The notes under the pieces are model-generated. The model had not been told where the DNA came from. It saw only the letters and a list, made by a program, of their open reading frames with translations, and ran no database searches. Both the position numbers and the translations under genes were made by a program. Source: UBA2108 sp963925495 (lineage in GTDB: Bacteria; Bacteroidota; Bacteroidia; Flavobacteriales_G; Salibacteraceae). Taken from it: DNA of 64,000 nt. The stretch's first letter is position 1. Each line of letters starts with the position of its first letter. Shown piece after piece: positions 42,024 through 49,721 of this stretch. The stretch lies in assembly GCA_963925495.1 (NCBI GenBank), contig CAWUST010000010.1, positions 42,833 through 106,832 on the forward strand, in the 5' to 3' direction.

Positions 42024-43503
42024 CTTTTTGTTTTTTCTCTTGTTTAATAATTAATGAAGCTACTACTTTTCCTGAAATTAAAGAAGGTGGAACCCCGGGA
42101 CCGGGTGTTGTAAGCTGACCTGTATAAAATAGATTGTTAAGAGTTTTACTTCTCATTTTTGGCTTTAGAAAAGCCGTTTGTTTTAAGGTGTTTGCGAGGC
42201 CGTAAGCATTGCCTTTAAAAGAATTGTATTCAGATATAAAATCACTGCCAGCAAAACTTTTTTTGTAAACAATATGCTCTCTTATTGAAGAATTAGTAAG
42301 CTTTTCGAGTCGGTTCATTAATAGCTCAAAGTATTTTTCCCGAGTGTCATTATCCTCTTCCAAACCAGGGGAAATTGGCATTAATAAGAACAGGTTTTCG
42401 TGATTTTTTGGTGCAACCGTATCATCTGTTTTGGAAGGTGCACAAACATAAAAAAGAGGTTTGCTTGGCCATACAGGTTTATCGTAGATTTCTTCTGCAT
42501 GAATATTAAAATCTTCATCAAAGAATAAATTATGATGTAATAAATTATCGATTTTTTTATTTACACCTATGTAGAATAGAAGACTTGAAGGAGCTAAGGT
42601 TCTCTTTTCCCAGTATGAATCTGAGTAATTTCTAGTTTTATCGGTAAGTAACTGAGTTTCTATATGATGGTAATCAGCGCTTCCTATAATGTAATCCGCT
42701 TTAAATAATTCTTCGTTTGTTTTAACTCCAAGAGCATTAGCTCCTATTGTTGGAATGTTTTCAATGGGTGAATTAAAATGAAAATTAACTCCCAAGTCCA
42801 TTGCTTGTTGATACATTCCTTCAACAATTTTTGTCATACCTCCTTTTGGATACCAAGTTCCAAGCTCTAGGTCGGCATAATTCATTAAGGTGTATAAAGC
42901 AGGCGTATTTTGAGGTTTAGCACCTAAAAATAAAACAGGAAACTCAAGGAGTTTATGGATTTTAGGATTTTTAAAATGTTTTTTAACTAAAGAACTAACC
43001 GAAGAGAAAAGTTGAAGTTTAATACTTCCTAAAATGATGTCTTTTTCAAGAAATTCAAGAATACTTTCCGAAGGTTTATAAACGAATCGGTTCATGCCAA
43101 CTTCATATTTATACTTTGCATCTTCCAAAAATAGTTCGAGCTCTTTACCTGCGCCTTTTTCCAAGGATTCAAAAAGAGTTATCAATTCTGAAAGGCAAGC
43201 AGGCAATTCAAGAGTATCATTTTTCCCGAAAATTACTTTGTAAGAAGGGTCTAGTCGTATAAGTTCGTAAAAGTCGCTTGTTTTATTACCAAAATCAGCA
43301 AAGTATTTATCAAAGACATCGGGCATCCAATACCAACTTGGTCCCATGTCAAATTTAAATCCGTCTATCTCAAATTTTCTAGCTCTTCCTCCGGGGGTAG
43401 AATTTTTCTCAAAGACATGAACGTCATATCCTTCTTTTGCCAGATACGAGGCAGCAGATAAACCAGAGAATCCGGCTCCAATTACGACGATAGTTTTAGA
43501 CAT
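42007..43503 (-). CDS. crtI: Phytoene desaturase (lycopene-forming)
   Basis: This 498-residue FAD enzyme has IVVIGAGFSGLSAASYLAKE (~4-23), VFEKNSTPGGRARKFEIDGF and FDMGPSWYWMPDVF, and a C-terminal NLFYTGQLTTPGPGVPPSLI (~460-479). It converts phytoene to lycopene through four desaturations. The order sigma-crtI-crtB matches known Bacteroidota carotenoid operons. It overlaps the sigma-factor gene by 8 bp and crtB by 17 bp. Confidence 0.94.
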   Translation of the reverse strand: MSKTIVVIGAGFSGLSAASYLAKEGYDVHVFEKNSTPGGRARKFEIDGFKFDMGPSWYWMPDVFDKYFADFGNKTSDFYELIRLDPSYKVIFGKNDTLELPACLSELITLFESLEKGAGKELELFLEDAKYKYEVGMNRFVYKPSESILEFLEKDIILGSIKLQLFSSVSSLVKKHFKNPKIHKLLEFPVLFLGAKPQNTPALYTLMNYADLELGTWYPKGGMTKIVEGMYQQAMDLGVNFHFNSPIENIPTIGANALGVKTNEELFKADYIIGSADYHHIETQLLTDKTRNYSDSYWEKRTLAPSSLLFYIGVNKKIDNLLHHNLFFDEDFNIHAEEIYDKPVWPSKPLFYVCAPSKTDDTVAPKNHENLFLLMPISPGLEEDNDTREKYFELLMNRLEKLTNSSIREHIVYKKSFAGSDFISEYNSFKGNAYGLANTLKQTAFLKPKMRSKTLNNLFYTGQLTTPGPGVPPSLISGKVVASLIIKQEKKQKDEVPI

Positions 43504-44008
43504 TAGGATTGAACTCTTTTAATTTTGACATTAGTTCTTTTCTTGCATGAAAAACTCTGGATTTAACCGTACCAATATTAATTTCCATATGGTCCGCTAT
43601 TTCCTTGTATTTGAACCCTTCAAGTTTCATTTGAAAAGGGATTCTATAATCTTCTTTTAGCAATTTAATTTCTTTTTTAATATCTTGAATGGCTATCGTT
43701 TTGTCTGCCGACAAAAATAGGGTTGAAGTTGGAAAAGACAAGTAGGATTGATGTTTTATATTGGTTTTTATTTCCGTCAATTTTACAGAACGTCTGTATT
43801 GATTGATAAAGGTGTTTTTCATAATAGTATAGAGCCAACTTTTTAAGGAGATGCTAGATTCAATTTTGTCCTTATTAAGTAGCGCTTTTATGTTAGTATC
43901 TTGAAGTAGATCGTTTGCTTGTTCCTCATCAGCAGTTAATTTAAGAGCATAAAATCGCAATGGATTTTGATACTGAACGAGCATGTTATTTAATTCTAAC
44001 GTCGACAT
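43496..44008 (-). CDS. ECF-type sigma-70 factor heading the carotenoid operon
   Basis: This 170-residue sigma factor has region 2 (LQDTNIKALLNKDKIESSIS, then LKSWLYTIMKNTFINQYRR, ~55-77) and region 4 (MKLEGFKYKEIADHMEINIG, then TVKSRVFHARKELM, ~126-160). It is the first gene of the operon and is coupled to crtI. No anti-sigma gene is adjacent. In related genomes a sigma factor at this position is driven by a MerR/B12 regulator, so a relay regulator-sigma-crt is plausible, possibly also controlling photolyase-type genes elsewhere. Confidence 0.92.
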   Translation of the reverse strand: MSTLELNNMLVQYQNPLRFYALKLTADEEQANDLLQDTNIKALLNKDKIESSISLKSWLYTIMKNTFINQYRRSVKLTEIKTNIKHQSYLSFPTSTLFLSADKTIAIQDIKKEIKLLKEDYRIPFQMKLEGFKYKEIADHMEINIGTVKSRVFHARKELMSKLKEFNPNV

Positions 44009-44011
44009 ATT

Positions 44012-44025
44012 GTTTAATGTTTAAT
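44012..44025 (-). promoter_or_regulatory. Tandem TTAAACA repeat in the carotenoid operon leader
   Basis: Plus strand GTTTAATGTTTAAT (a 7-bp unit twice), reading ATTAAACATTAAAC on the minus strand, sits 3 nt before the sigma-factor ATG. The TTAAAC core recurs at 44155-44182 and in front of the MerR gene (45100-45127). Confidence 0.4.
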
Positions 44026-44038
44026 TGCAAATATTCAA

Positions 44039-44071
44039 CAAAAATAACACAAACTTGACATTTTGCTTCAA
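44039..44071 (-). promoter_or_regulatory. Putative promoter of the carotenoid operon
   Basis: Minus strand TATTTTTG (44039-44046) matches TAnnTTTG, with TTG at 44069-44071 and a 22-nt spacer, within the range known for Bacteroidota housekeeping promoters. It lies 30 nt upstream of the sigma-factor ATG, and the tandem TTAAAC repeat would lie in the transcribed leader just after it. Confidence 0.5.
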
Positions 44072-44154
44072 CAAAGTGAAGAATTTATTCAATAATTGGC
44101 TGGTAAATTAATGAAAAATGAACGATAATCATTTCTGGGTATGGGCTGTGATGC

Positions 44155-44182
44155 GTTTAACAAAATTAAAAAAAGATTAAAC
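44155..44182. promoter_or_regulatory. Inverted GTTTAA...TTAAAC motif upstream of the sigma gene
   Basis: GTTTAAC (44155-44161) and TTAAAC (44177-44182) form an inverted pair with centres ~22 bp apart, about 115-140 bp upstream of the operon's -7 element and just after the MerR stop. The same hexamer occurs at both promoters of the locus. Confidence 0.35.
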
Positions 44183-44200
44183 AAAATACGAAGATAGTTT

Positions 44201-45085
44201 CTAACCTATGTATTCGATGAATTCAGAAACTCCATTAAAGCAAATAATTTTCGAGCCGAGTTTAAGTTGATTTTCATAATGCTTTAAACCAACGAAAACA
44301 ACTTTATTGGATGTGAAAAAATCAAGGGAATTATTAACTATTTCCTTAATTGCCTCAGCGGTTTGAATAGAAGTAAGAATTGTCATTACATGAGTAGGTT
44401 TCGCATATTCTACCAAAATCTTAAGATCTCTAAACGGGACCGATTGGCCAAGATAAATCACTTTGTATCCTCGTTCCTTTAAAAGGTAATGTGCGAACAT
44501 TAAGCCAGTTTCATGCAATTCATTTTGAGGAAGGTATAATATGTATTGATCTTTTTGAGTATAAACATTAGGGAGGTCTTCGATAGCCGAAAGCATTTTA
44601 CTACGTATGAGGTTGGTCATAAAATGCTCTTGTGCTGGGTTTATTTCATTAGTACGCCACATCAATCCAATTTTAATCAGAAACGGATAAATTAGATGCA
44701 TCATCGTTTGATGAAAGCCCATTTTATGTATGGCCTTAAAGTAAATTTGATTGAATTTTTCTTCATTCAACTCTACCATCGCAATGGTCAGTCCTATGAG
44801 AAAAGGTTCTGAGTTTTTGTCAATTTCAATCTTTTTTTGAAGGTTTTCATTTACCTGAGCATTTATCTCCTCATCTTTAAGTTCACTCAGCTTGGAAATC
44901 TTCGATCCTTGTAGAAGTAACAAAGAAATATTTAATAATTTTTTTAAATCATCATCTTTGTAATATCTTATATTGGTCTCGCTTCTTTCAGGAGTTAATA
45001 TCTTATACCTCTTTTCCCAAATTCGAATAGTATGAGCCTTGATTCCAGTTACACGTTCCAGATCTTTTATTTGATATTTCCGCAT
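44201..45085 (-). CDS. MerR-family regulator with B12-binding domain (LitR/CarH-like)
   Basis: This 294-residue protein has an N-terminal MerR winged helix (YQIKDLERVTGIKAHTIRIW, ~4-23; NIRYYKDDDLKKLLNI), a helical B12-cap domain with W143-x9-E153-H154 (MWRTNEINPAQEH), and a Rossmann cobalamin domain with E189-L-H191-E-T-G194, the ExHxxG motif that supplies the lower axial His. Thermus CarH uses this architecture to repress carotenoid genes in the dark with adenosylcobalamin. The residue after the Trp is Arg144, where CarH has His132, which forms the light-state adduct. It sits just upstream of the sigma-crt operon on the same strand. Confidence 0.9.
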   Translation of the reverse strand: MRKYQIKDLERVTGIKAHTIRIWEKRYKILTPERSETNIRYYKDDDLKKLLNISLLLLQGSKISKLSELKDEEINAQVNENLQKKIEIDKNSEPFLIGLTIAMVELNEEKFNQIYFKAIHKMGFHQTMMHLIYPFLIKIGLMWRTNEINPAQEHFMTNLIRSKMLSAIEDLPNVYTQKDQYILYLPQNELHETGLMFAHYLLKERGYKVIYLGQSVPFRDLKILVEYAKPTHVMTILTSIQTAEAIKEIVNNSLDFFTSNKVVFVGLKHYENQLKLGSKIICFNGVSEFIEYIG

Positions 45086-45099
45086 TCCTTTTACTTATT

Positions 45100-45127
45100 T
45101 TAAACAATTAAACCGTTTAAAGGTTAA
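45100..45127. promoter_or_regulatory. Clustered TTAAAC motifs upstream of the MerR/B12 gene
   Basis: TTAAAC (45100-45105), TTAAAC (45108-45113) and GTTTAA (45115-45120), followed by GGTTAA, lie 15-42 nt upstream of the regulator's ATG. The 8-bp tandem spacing mirrors the 7-bp repeat in front of the sigma gene. Likely operator for autoregulation. Confidence 0.45.
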
Positions 45128-45190
45128 TAACCGATCCCATTATTTATTGAAAGTGAATTTTTCTTGAGGGTTATCTTTTGGTCGAACTCG

Positions 45191-45682
45191 TTACTTCCCC
45201 TCCACTTCTCTAGCAGTCTCCAGCACTTTTTCCTTCATTGCTTCTTTATAATCTCTATTTTTCTGAAGAAGCTTATCATCACTTGTACCTAGAATTTGAG
45301 CAGCCAACAATCCTGCATTTTTTGCGGCGTTAAGCGCAACCGTAGCGACAGGAATACCGTTTGGCATTTGTAAAATAGAAAGTATACTATCCCACCCAGC
45401 TATAGAATTTGAGCTTTTTATTGGAACCCCTATAACAGGTAAAGGTGTAGCCGCTGCCGTCATTCCGGGTAAGTGCGCTGCGCCACCTGCACCTGCAATT
45501 ATTACTTTTAAACCACGGTCAACTGCTGACTTTGCGTAATCCATCATTCGTTCTGGAGTTCGGTGTGCCGAAACAATTGTCATTTCGTATTTCACTCCTA
45601 GTTCGTCTAAAACATCAGCAGCTTTTTGCATTATTGGCAAGTCACTTTTGCTACCCATAATAATTCCTACTCGTGCACCCAT
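45191..45682 (-). CDS. purE: N5-carboxyaminoimidazole ribonucleotide mutase
   Basis: This 163-residue class I PurE converts N5-CAIR to CAIR in purine synthesis. Visible motifs are IMGSKSDLPIMQKAADVLDE (~8-27), TIVSAHRTPERMMDYA (~36-51; catalytic Ser-Ala-His), IIAGAGGAAHLPGMTAAATP (~61-80) and VATVALNAAKNAGLLAAQIL. Length is typical. purK is not adjacent. rlmB lies 35 bp upstream on the same strand. Confidence 0.97.
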   Translation of the reverse strand: MGARVGIIMGSKSDLPIMQKAADVLDELGVKYEMTIVSAHRTPERMMDYAKSAVDRGLKVIIAGAGGAAHLPGMTAAATPLPVIGVPIKSSNSIAGWDSILSILQMPNGIPVATVALNAAKNAGLLAAQILGTSDDKLLQKNRDYKEAMKEKVLETAREVEGK

Positions 45683-45717
45683 AATATTTATTTTATTCTA
45701 TTTTCAAAATCTAATTT

Positions 45718-46449
45718 TCACCCTCTTTGTCTAATCACTTCATACAAAACCATTCCGCTAGAAACAGCTACGTTTAATGAGCCTGTTTTACCAGACATAG
45801 GAATCCTAGCATGGTTATCGCATCTTTCCAATGTTTTTTCGTGAATTCCTTCGCCCTCATCTCCCATTACAATAGCAAGAGGTCCGGTAAGATCACAGAA
45901 ATTCATATCCTTATTTGCTTTTTCGCTACAAGCCACTAATTGACAGCCAGATCCTTTAATAAAGTCAAGAATGCTTCCGAAATGAATTTCTTTACATATA
46001 GGAATATTGTAAACAGAACCAGCCGATGTTTTTACCACGTCAGCATTCACGGCAACAGTGCTTCTTGCTGGAATAATTACGGCATCAACTCCCATACATT
46101 CGCTTGTGCGCAACATACTCCCGAAATTTCTAACATCAGTAACTCCATCCAAAATTAAGATTAAAGGGTCTTTTCCTGAAGCAAATAAATTGGGAAGTAA
46201 ATCTTCAATGGAATGAAATTCTACAGGTGAAATAAACGCAATTATACCCTGATGATTTTTTCGAGTGATTCTAAAAAGCTTTTCATCTGGAACTTGCTTA
46301 ACCTGAACACTTTTAACTTTGCTAAGTGTTCGGATAGTCTGTAAAGCTTCACCTCTTAAGTCTCTACTTATGAGTATTTTATCAATAGTTTTATCCGATT
46401 TCAGAGCCTCTTCAACTGGCCTTAATCCGAAAATAAAATCGTTTTCCAT
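45718..46449 (-). CDS. rlmB: 23S rRNA (guanosine-2251-2'-O)-methyltransferase RlmB (SpoU/TrmH family)
   Basis: This 243-residue SPOUT methyltransferase begins FIFGLRPVEEALKSDKTIDK (~5-24), the RNA-binding substrate domain. The three SpoU motifs follow: ILDGVTDVRNFGSMLRTSEC (~98-117), LAIVMGDEGEGIHEKTL (~190-206) and ARIPMSGKTGSLNVAVSSGM (~213-232). It methylates G2251 of 23S rRNA in E. coli; related enzymes act on other sites, so the exact target is by homology. Confidence 0.93.
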   Translation of the reverse strand: MENDFIFGLRPVEEALKSDKTIDKILISRDLRGEALQTIRTLSKVKSVQVKQVPDEKLFRITRKNHQGIIAFISPVEFHSIEDLLPNLFASGKDPLILILDGVTDVRNFGSMLRTSECMGVDAVIIPARSTVAVNADVVKTSAGSVYNIPICKEIHFGSILDFIKGSGCQLVACSEKANKDMNFCDLTGPLAIVMGDEGEGIHEKTLERCDNHARIPMSGKTGSLNVAVSSGMVLYEVIRQRG

Positions 46450-46503
46450 TTCTTTTTTAAAATTGTTTTAATTCATTCAACATCTAATATCCAACCACCA
46501 ATA

Positions 46504-47778
46504 TCAATATTTATAAACCCGTCCTTGTCTCCACGTATCCACGGCTTTGTACCAATAAGTTTTGTATTCTGGGTTTCTTTCTAAACGCATATCGTTTGTG
46601 CTGAATGGGTTATAAGTTGAGTTAAAATTGTAAGTAATCGAAGGTTTGGTTTTCCCGTTCCCATAAATCCAACTTTCGCCTTGCGAACTTTTATAAATTA
46701 CGTCGGGCGGGCCGAAAATGACGAAAATTATTCCTCTATCGCTGCGCCAACCTTCCAAGTGGGTACTAAAATATTCATTGGCATCTTCCACACGTTTATA
46801 AAATGTACGAATAAGTTCTCGAGCGCGGTCGGGGCTATTTGCTAAAGTTAGCCAATATTCTTCCACTCCATCTCTAGGAAATTCAGATTCTTGCATAGAA
46901 ATATACTCTTTGTTAGTTGTAATAAATCGCAATGGCTCAATCATTTGTTTAGCCATAGTCAACTTCGGAAAGTCGTCTTCGTTTCTAATTAAAGTAAGGC
47001 CTTCTTTTGAAGCGCTATCTGTTTGAATGTGAAACATTCCTTTCTTATTTATATCTAATTCAAATGAATTTTCATCGTCTAGCAGAATATAATACATGCT
47101 GTCTGGCGTAAAATCGAATCGCTTTGGAGAGTAAACTGCAAATGGGGGAGGAGTAAGTGGGAAGTATCTGTTGTAGTATTTTACAGCTATTTTCTTAACC
47201 ATATTATCGTTGTAGGAAATTCGGAGTTTTATGTTTTCTCCAAATTTTCGGTTAAGTACTTCGTGTCCATTTTCTAAGTTTTTTAATTCGAAATTTTGCC
47301 TACCCATCCTCGAAGTTTTGTCTACTGTTACAAACTGGTTTTCAGAAAGCCCCTTATTCATGTCTAAAACCGACATTTTTAAGATGTATTTGTTGGGGTA
47401 TTTCGCATTCACTTTTATACTACCAACAATTTCTTTCCTTTTCATGGCATTGTTTTCATCCGAAATTACGAATGAGGCACTATCAATTACTTGGTTGGAA
47501 TTATAACTTTCAAAAAGCATAAAAGTTACTTTTACTCGAGACATGAAAGGTTTGTCCTCCGTGCTTTTTGTATACAAGAGGTTACTGCTAGCTATAGTAA
47601 AATACAGTTGACTTAAATCATCATTAACATGAAATATTTGATACGTGGGTTTTATTGTTTTTTCTGTTTCTTTATAGAGGTCGGCTAAATTAGAATTGCT
47701 TATTTGTTTATTTGTTGCACAACTAGAAACCAAGAGCGATATCCAGATTAAATGAATTAGGTTGAAGTGTTTTAACAT
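46504..47778 (-). CDS. GWxTD-domain lipoprotein
   Basis: This 424-residue protein has a lipoprotein signal (LIHLIWISLLVSSC, lipobox Cys ~20) and a C-terminal GWxTD domain: EYWLTLANSPDRARELIRTF (~293-312), FYKRVEDANEYFSTHLEGWR, SDRGIIFVIFGPPD (~340-353) and SWIYGNG. The middle part is beta-rich. GWxTD proteins are widespread in Bacteroidota and some other phyla; no biochemical role is established. The motif here reads EGWRSD rather than GWxTD. It stands 54 bp upstream of rlmB on the same strand. Confidence 0.85.
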   Translation of the reverse strand: MLKHFNLIHLIWISLLVSSCATNKQISNSNLADLYKETEKTIKPTYQIFHVNDDLSQLYFTIASSNLLYTKSTEDKPFMSRVKVTFMLFESYNSNQVIDSASFVISDENNAMKRKEIVGSIKVNAKYPNKYILKMSVLDMNKGLSENQFVTVDKTSRMGRQNFELKNLENGHEVLNRKFGENIKLRISYNDNMVKKIAVKYYNRYFPLTPPPFAVYSPKRFDFTPDSMYYILLDDENSFELDINKKGMFHIQTDSASKEGLTLIRNEDDFPKLTMAKQMIEPLRFITTNKEYISMQESEFPRDGVEEYWLTLANSPDRARELIRTFYKRVEDANEYFSTHLEGWRSDRGIIFVIFGPPDVIYKSSQGESWIYGNGKTKPSITYNFNSTYNPFSTNDMRLERNPEYKTYWYKAVDTWRQGRVYKY

Positions 47779-47811
47779 CGCTGCGAATTTAAGAAATTGG
47801 AGAGTTACTAT

Positions 47812-48296
47812 TTATAATAATATTGGTGAAGTATTATTGGTTGATTTAACAAGGTAGATGTGAGTTAGAGTTTTGTTATTCGTTTTCTTTTTTACTGTTA
47901 TCTTGAACATTATTCCGCCCCTTTTATTGTACATGTAATAGTTATCCGACTCGTTACCTGATCTATATAGAACTTCTTGCATTAATTGCCCATTTATATA
48001 ATATAACGTTCTTTTTCCATGCATTTTCCCATTTTTGAAAGGCTTTATTTCTGAAACCTGACCATTCTTAAAATACTCATAATGCTTGCCAATTGGAATT
48101 CGATTGCTGTAAAATTGTTTTTCTTTTAATTTTCCATTGGGATAATAATTACTCTCTGCATAGAATTGTTTCTCCGTTTGAGGTTATTGAATCCTTTTCA
48201 AAATGAAGTTTGGGATTCTTTTTTAAATTAAAATTGACAATAGGTAAAACTTTAAAGACTCTTCTATATTCTTGAACTATGTTTATTAACCCTTTA
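47812..48296 (-). pseudogene. MORN/YwqK-like repeat protein, frameshifted
   Basis: Two overlapping minus-strand frames make one protein. The upstream frame (to ~48296) reads FNLKKNPKLHFEKDSITSNG and then fails. Dropping one A near 48170 joins it to FYAESNYYPNGKLKEKQFYS and onward through HYEYFKNGQVSEIKPFKNGK, HGKRTLYYINGQLM to the stop at 47812. The repeating (Y/F)-x-N-G-(K/Q)-(L/V) units of ~22 residues are those of MORN-like/YwqK antitoxin-type repeat proteins. No ATG or signal peptide survives upstream. The only ATG-started piece is the last 70 codons (48024). Confidence 0.65.
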
Positions 48297-48370
48297 AAAT
48301 GGTTTTATATCTATCACTTGTTCGAGGCATCGCCGTTCAAATTTACATTTTTGTAAACTTATATAAAATA

Positions 48371-49237
48371 CTATTCCTTAGCGCCATGGCTCTTTGCCGT
48401 TTCTATCCAATGTTCAGAAATACCTTTTGTGTCGGCTCCTAAGCCTCTAGCCAAATACAATGATACACCAATCATTAAAACAGAAGCTTCATGAAGTTCT
48501 TGAAGTGATTGTAAGCTTCCAAATTTTTTTTGCGCTTTTAAAAGTAGCAAATCATGGTGTTTTTGAGCAAAAGTAATAGGGTTATCTGTATCATCGCTTA
48601 TTGTGGGTATCATTAAAAAGTCCATCCATTCTTGACCTATTCTTATTGCTAATAACTCGGGATGCTCGTTTCCTATTTCCCGCCATGCTGCTAGTGTTTT
48701 CCTTTCTCCGGATGCAGCCAATCCTGAGTCTAGAAGTAACTCAAAACCTATATCAGCTATGTTTTGCATTACTATCAAGTATTGATCTTGAGCCTTTTCG
48801 AATGGATCTGCTTCCTGTCCTTTAATGTATTCACCTACACTAAGTTTGGGTAATTCTAAAACTTCAGAGCAGTCATTCAAACAAGGAAATTTATCACCAT
48901 GGTAAATATAGTGTGCTTTATCAAATTGTATTTGACGACCTAATGGATACAAGCGACATGCTAATGGGCGACCCATATGGACACTACAACCAACATTATC
49001 GACATATTGACTGCATGCAAGTTGCCCTTTTTTATCTGGTTTTCCGTTAAAGCGTAATCGAATACCACCAAATTCACAATACAGATCACGAAATTCTCTT
49101 ACAGTTATTTTCTTTTCTTTACTGAAACGTAATAACTCCCATGGATTGAGCATTACAGCTTTACCAAAACAGCAAGTTCCAGATCGGGAGCAGGTGAGTG
49201 GCAATATACTTTGAGTACTGAGTTTAGTTGTTTGCAT
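48371..49237 (-). CDS. YkgJ-family cysteine-cluster protein
   Basis: This ~288-residue protein carries the CxxxCCxG-type cluster LTCSRSGTCCFGKAVMLNPW (~15-34), CEFGGIRLRF, ACSQYVDNVGCSVHMGRPLA (~69-88) and CRLYPLGRQI, the Cys pattern of the YkgJ/UPF0153 family that is thought to bind zinc or an Fe-S cluster. Function is unknown. The frame opens at a GTG (49249), but I prefer ATG 49237 (MQTTKLSTQSI), preceded by AAAAAGA. It lies within the zone of broken genes but is itself intact. Confidence 0.78.
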   Translation of the reverse strand: MQTTKLSTQSILPLTCSRSGTCCFGKAVMLNPWELLRFSKEKKITVREFRDLYCEFGGIRLRFNGKPDKKGQLACSQYVDNVGCSVHMGRPLACRLYPLGRQIQFDKAHYIYHGDKFPCLNDCSEVLELPKLSVGEYIKGQEADPFEKAQDQYLIVMQNIADIGFELLLDSGLAASGERKTLAAWREIGNEHPELLAIRIGQEWMDFLMIPTISDDTDNPITFAQKHHDLLLLKAQKKFGSLQSLQELHEASVLMIGVSLYLARGLGADTKGISEHWIETAKSHGAKE

Positions 49238-49343
49238 TCTTTTTAACACGTGGTGTGTAGTAGTTTTTATTTATTTCAGATATTTCAATTCCCTTGTCAG
49301 GTATTTTGGCTTCTAATTGCTCTGTCAATTTATCCGCTAACTT
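49224..49343 (-). pseudogene. C-terminal remnant overlapping the YkgJ gene start
   Basis: A 39-codon open stretch without ATG reads KLADKLTEQLEAKIPDKGIE then ISEINKNYYTPRVKKNANN and stops inside the first codons of the YkgJ gene. The composition is convincingly protein-like, and a TAG closes it upstream. It may continue the broken gene just upstream (49355-49634) or be a separate lost gene. Confidence 0.35.
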
Positions 49344-49354
49344 CTAGTCCTTTC

Positions 49355-49634
49355 TTACTCTGACTGTTTTTTAAGTTGCCCATAACGGTCCAAGATGCTC
49401 AGCGTGCGGCTCTTTACCAAGGCTTGATTATTAAGACTTTCTTCTGAAAACCAATAATCTTCTTGATCCACTAGGGTTAACTTGCCTTGCTCTGATAATT
49501 TTAAAATCTCATAAAATTCTTCAGATGAAGCCAGCCTCCATATTTTCACACTGTTCAATAGCTTTACCCCAAGTCAATTTGGATAAATCACTTTTATAAA
49601 TTTGAAATTTATCACTAAGTTTACTTTCTTTCAT
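49355..49634 (-). pseudogene. Lcl_C/DUF1566-like short protein, frameshifted
   Basis: ATG 49634 starts MKESKLSDKFQIYKSDLSKL, then TWGKAIEQCENMEAG, but this frame stops at 49521. An overlapping frame continues WRLASSEEFYEILKLSEQGK and on to DYWFSEESLNNQALV, ending at 49355. Together, TWxxAxxxCExx..GWRLxxxEEFxxxL...YWxSEE is the pattern of Lcl_C (DUF1566)-type domains. An indel around 49530 that removed a few bases explains the break. The downstream frame alone would have to start at TTG 49558. Confidence 0.6.
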
Positions 49635-49721
49635 ATTAATTGATTATATTCTAAAGGGAATTCTGAGTAACGTTTTGAATAAAAGCTAGTTATAATGGCG
49701 TTTATTTATCGTTAGTATGCG

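Noticed and set aside
36894..45127. A horizontally acquired island for the carotenoid operon
   Set aside because: Base composition and codon choice look like the surrounding genes and no mobile-element genes flank it; such operons are common in Bacteroidota.
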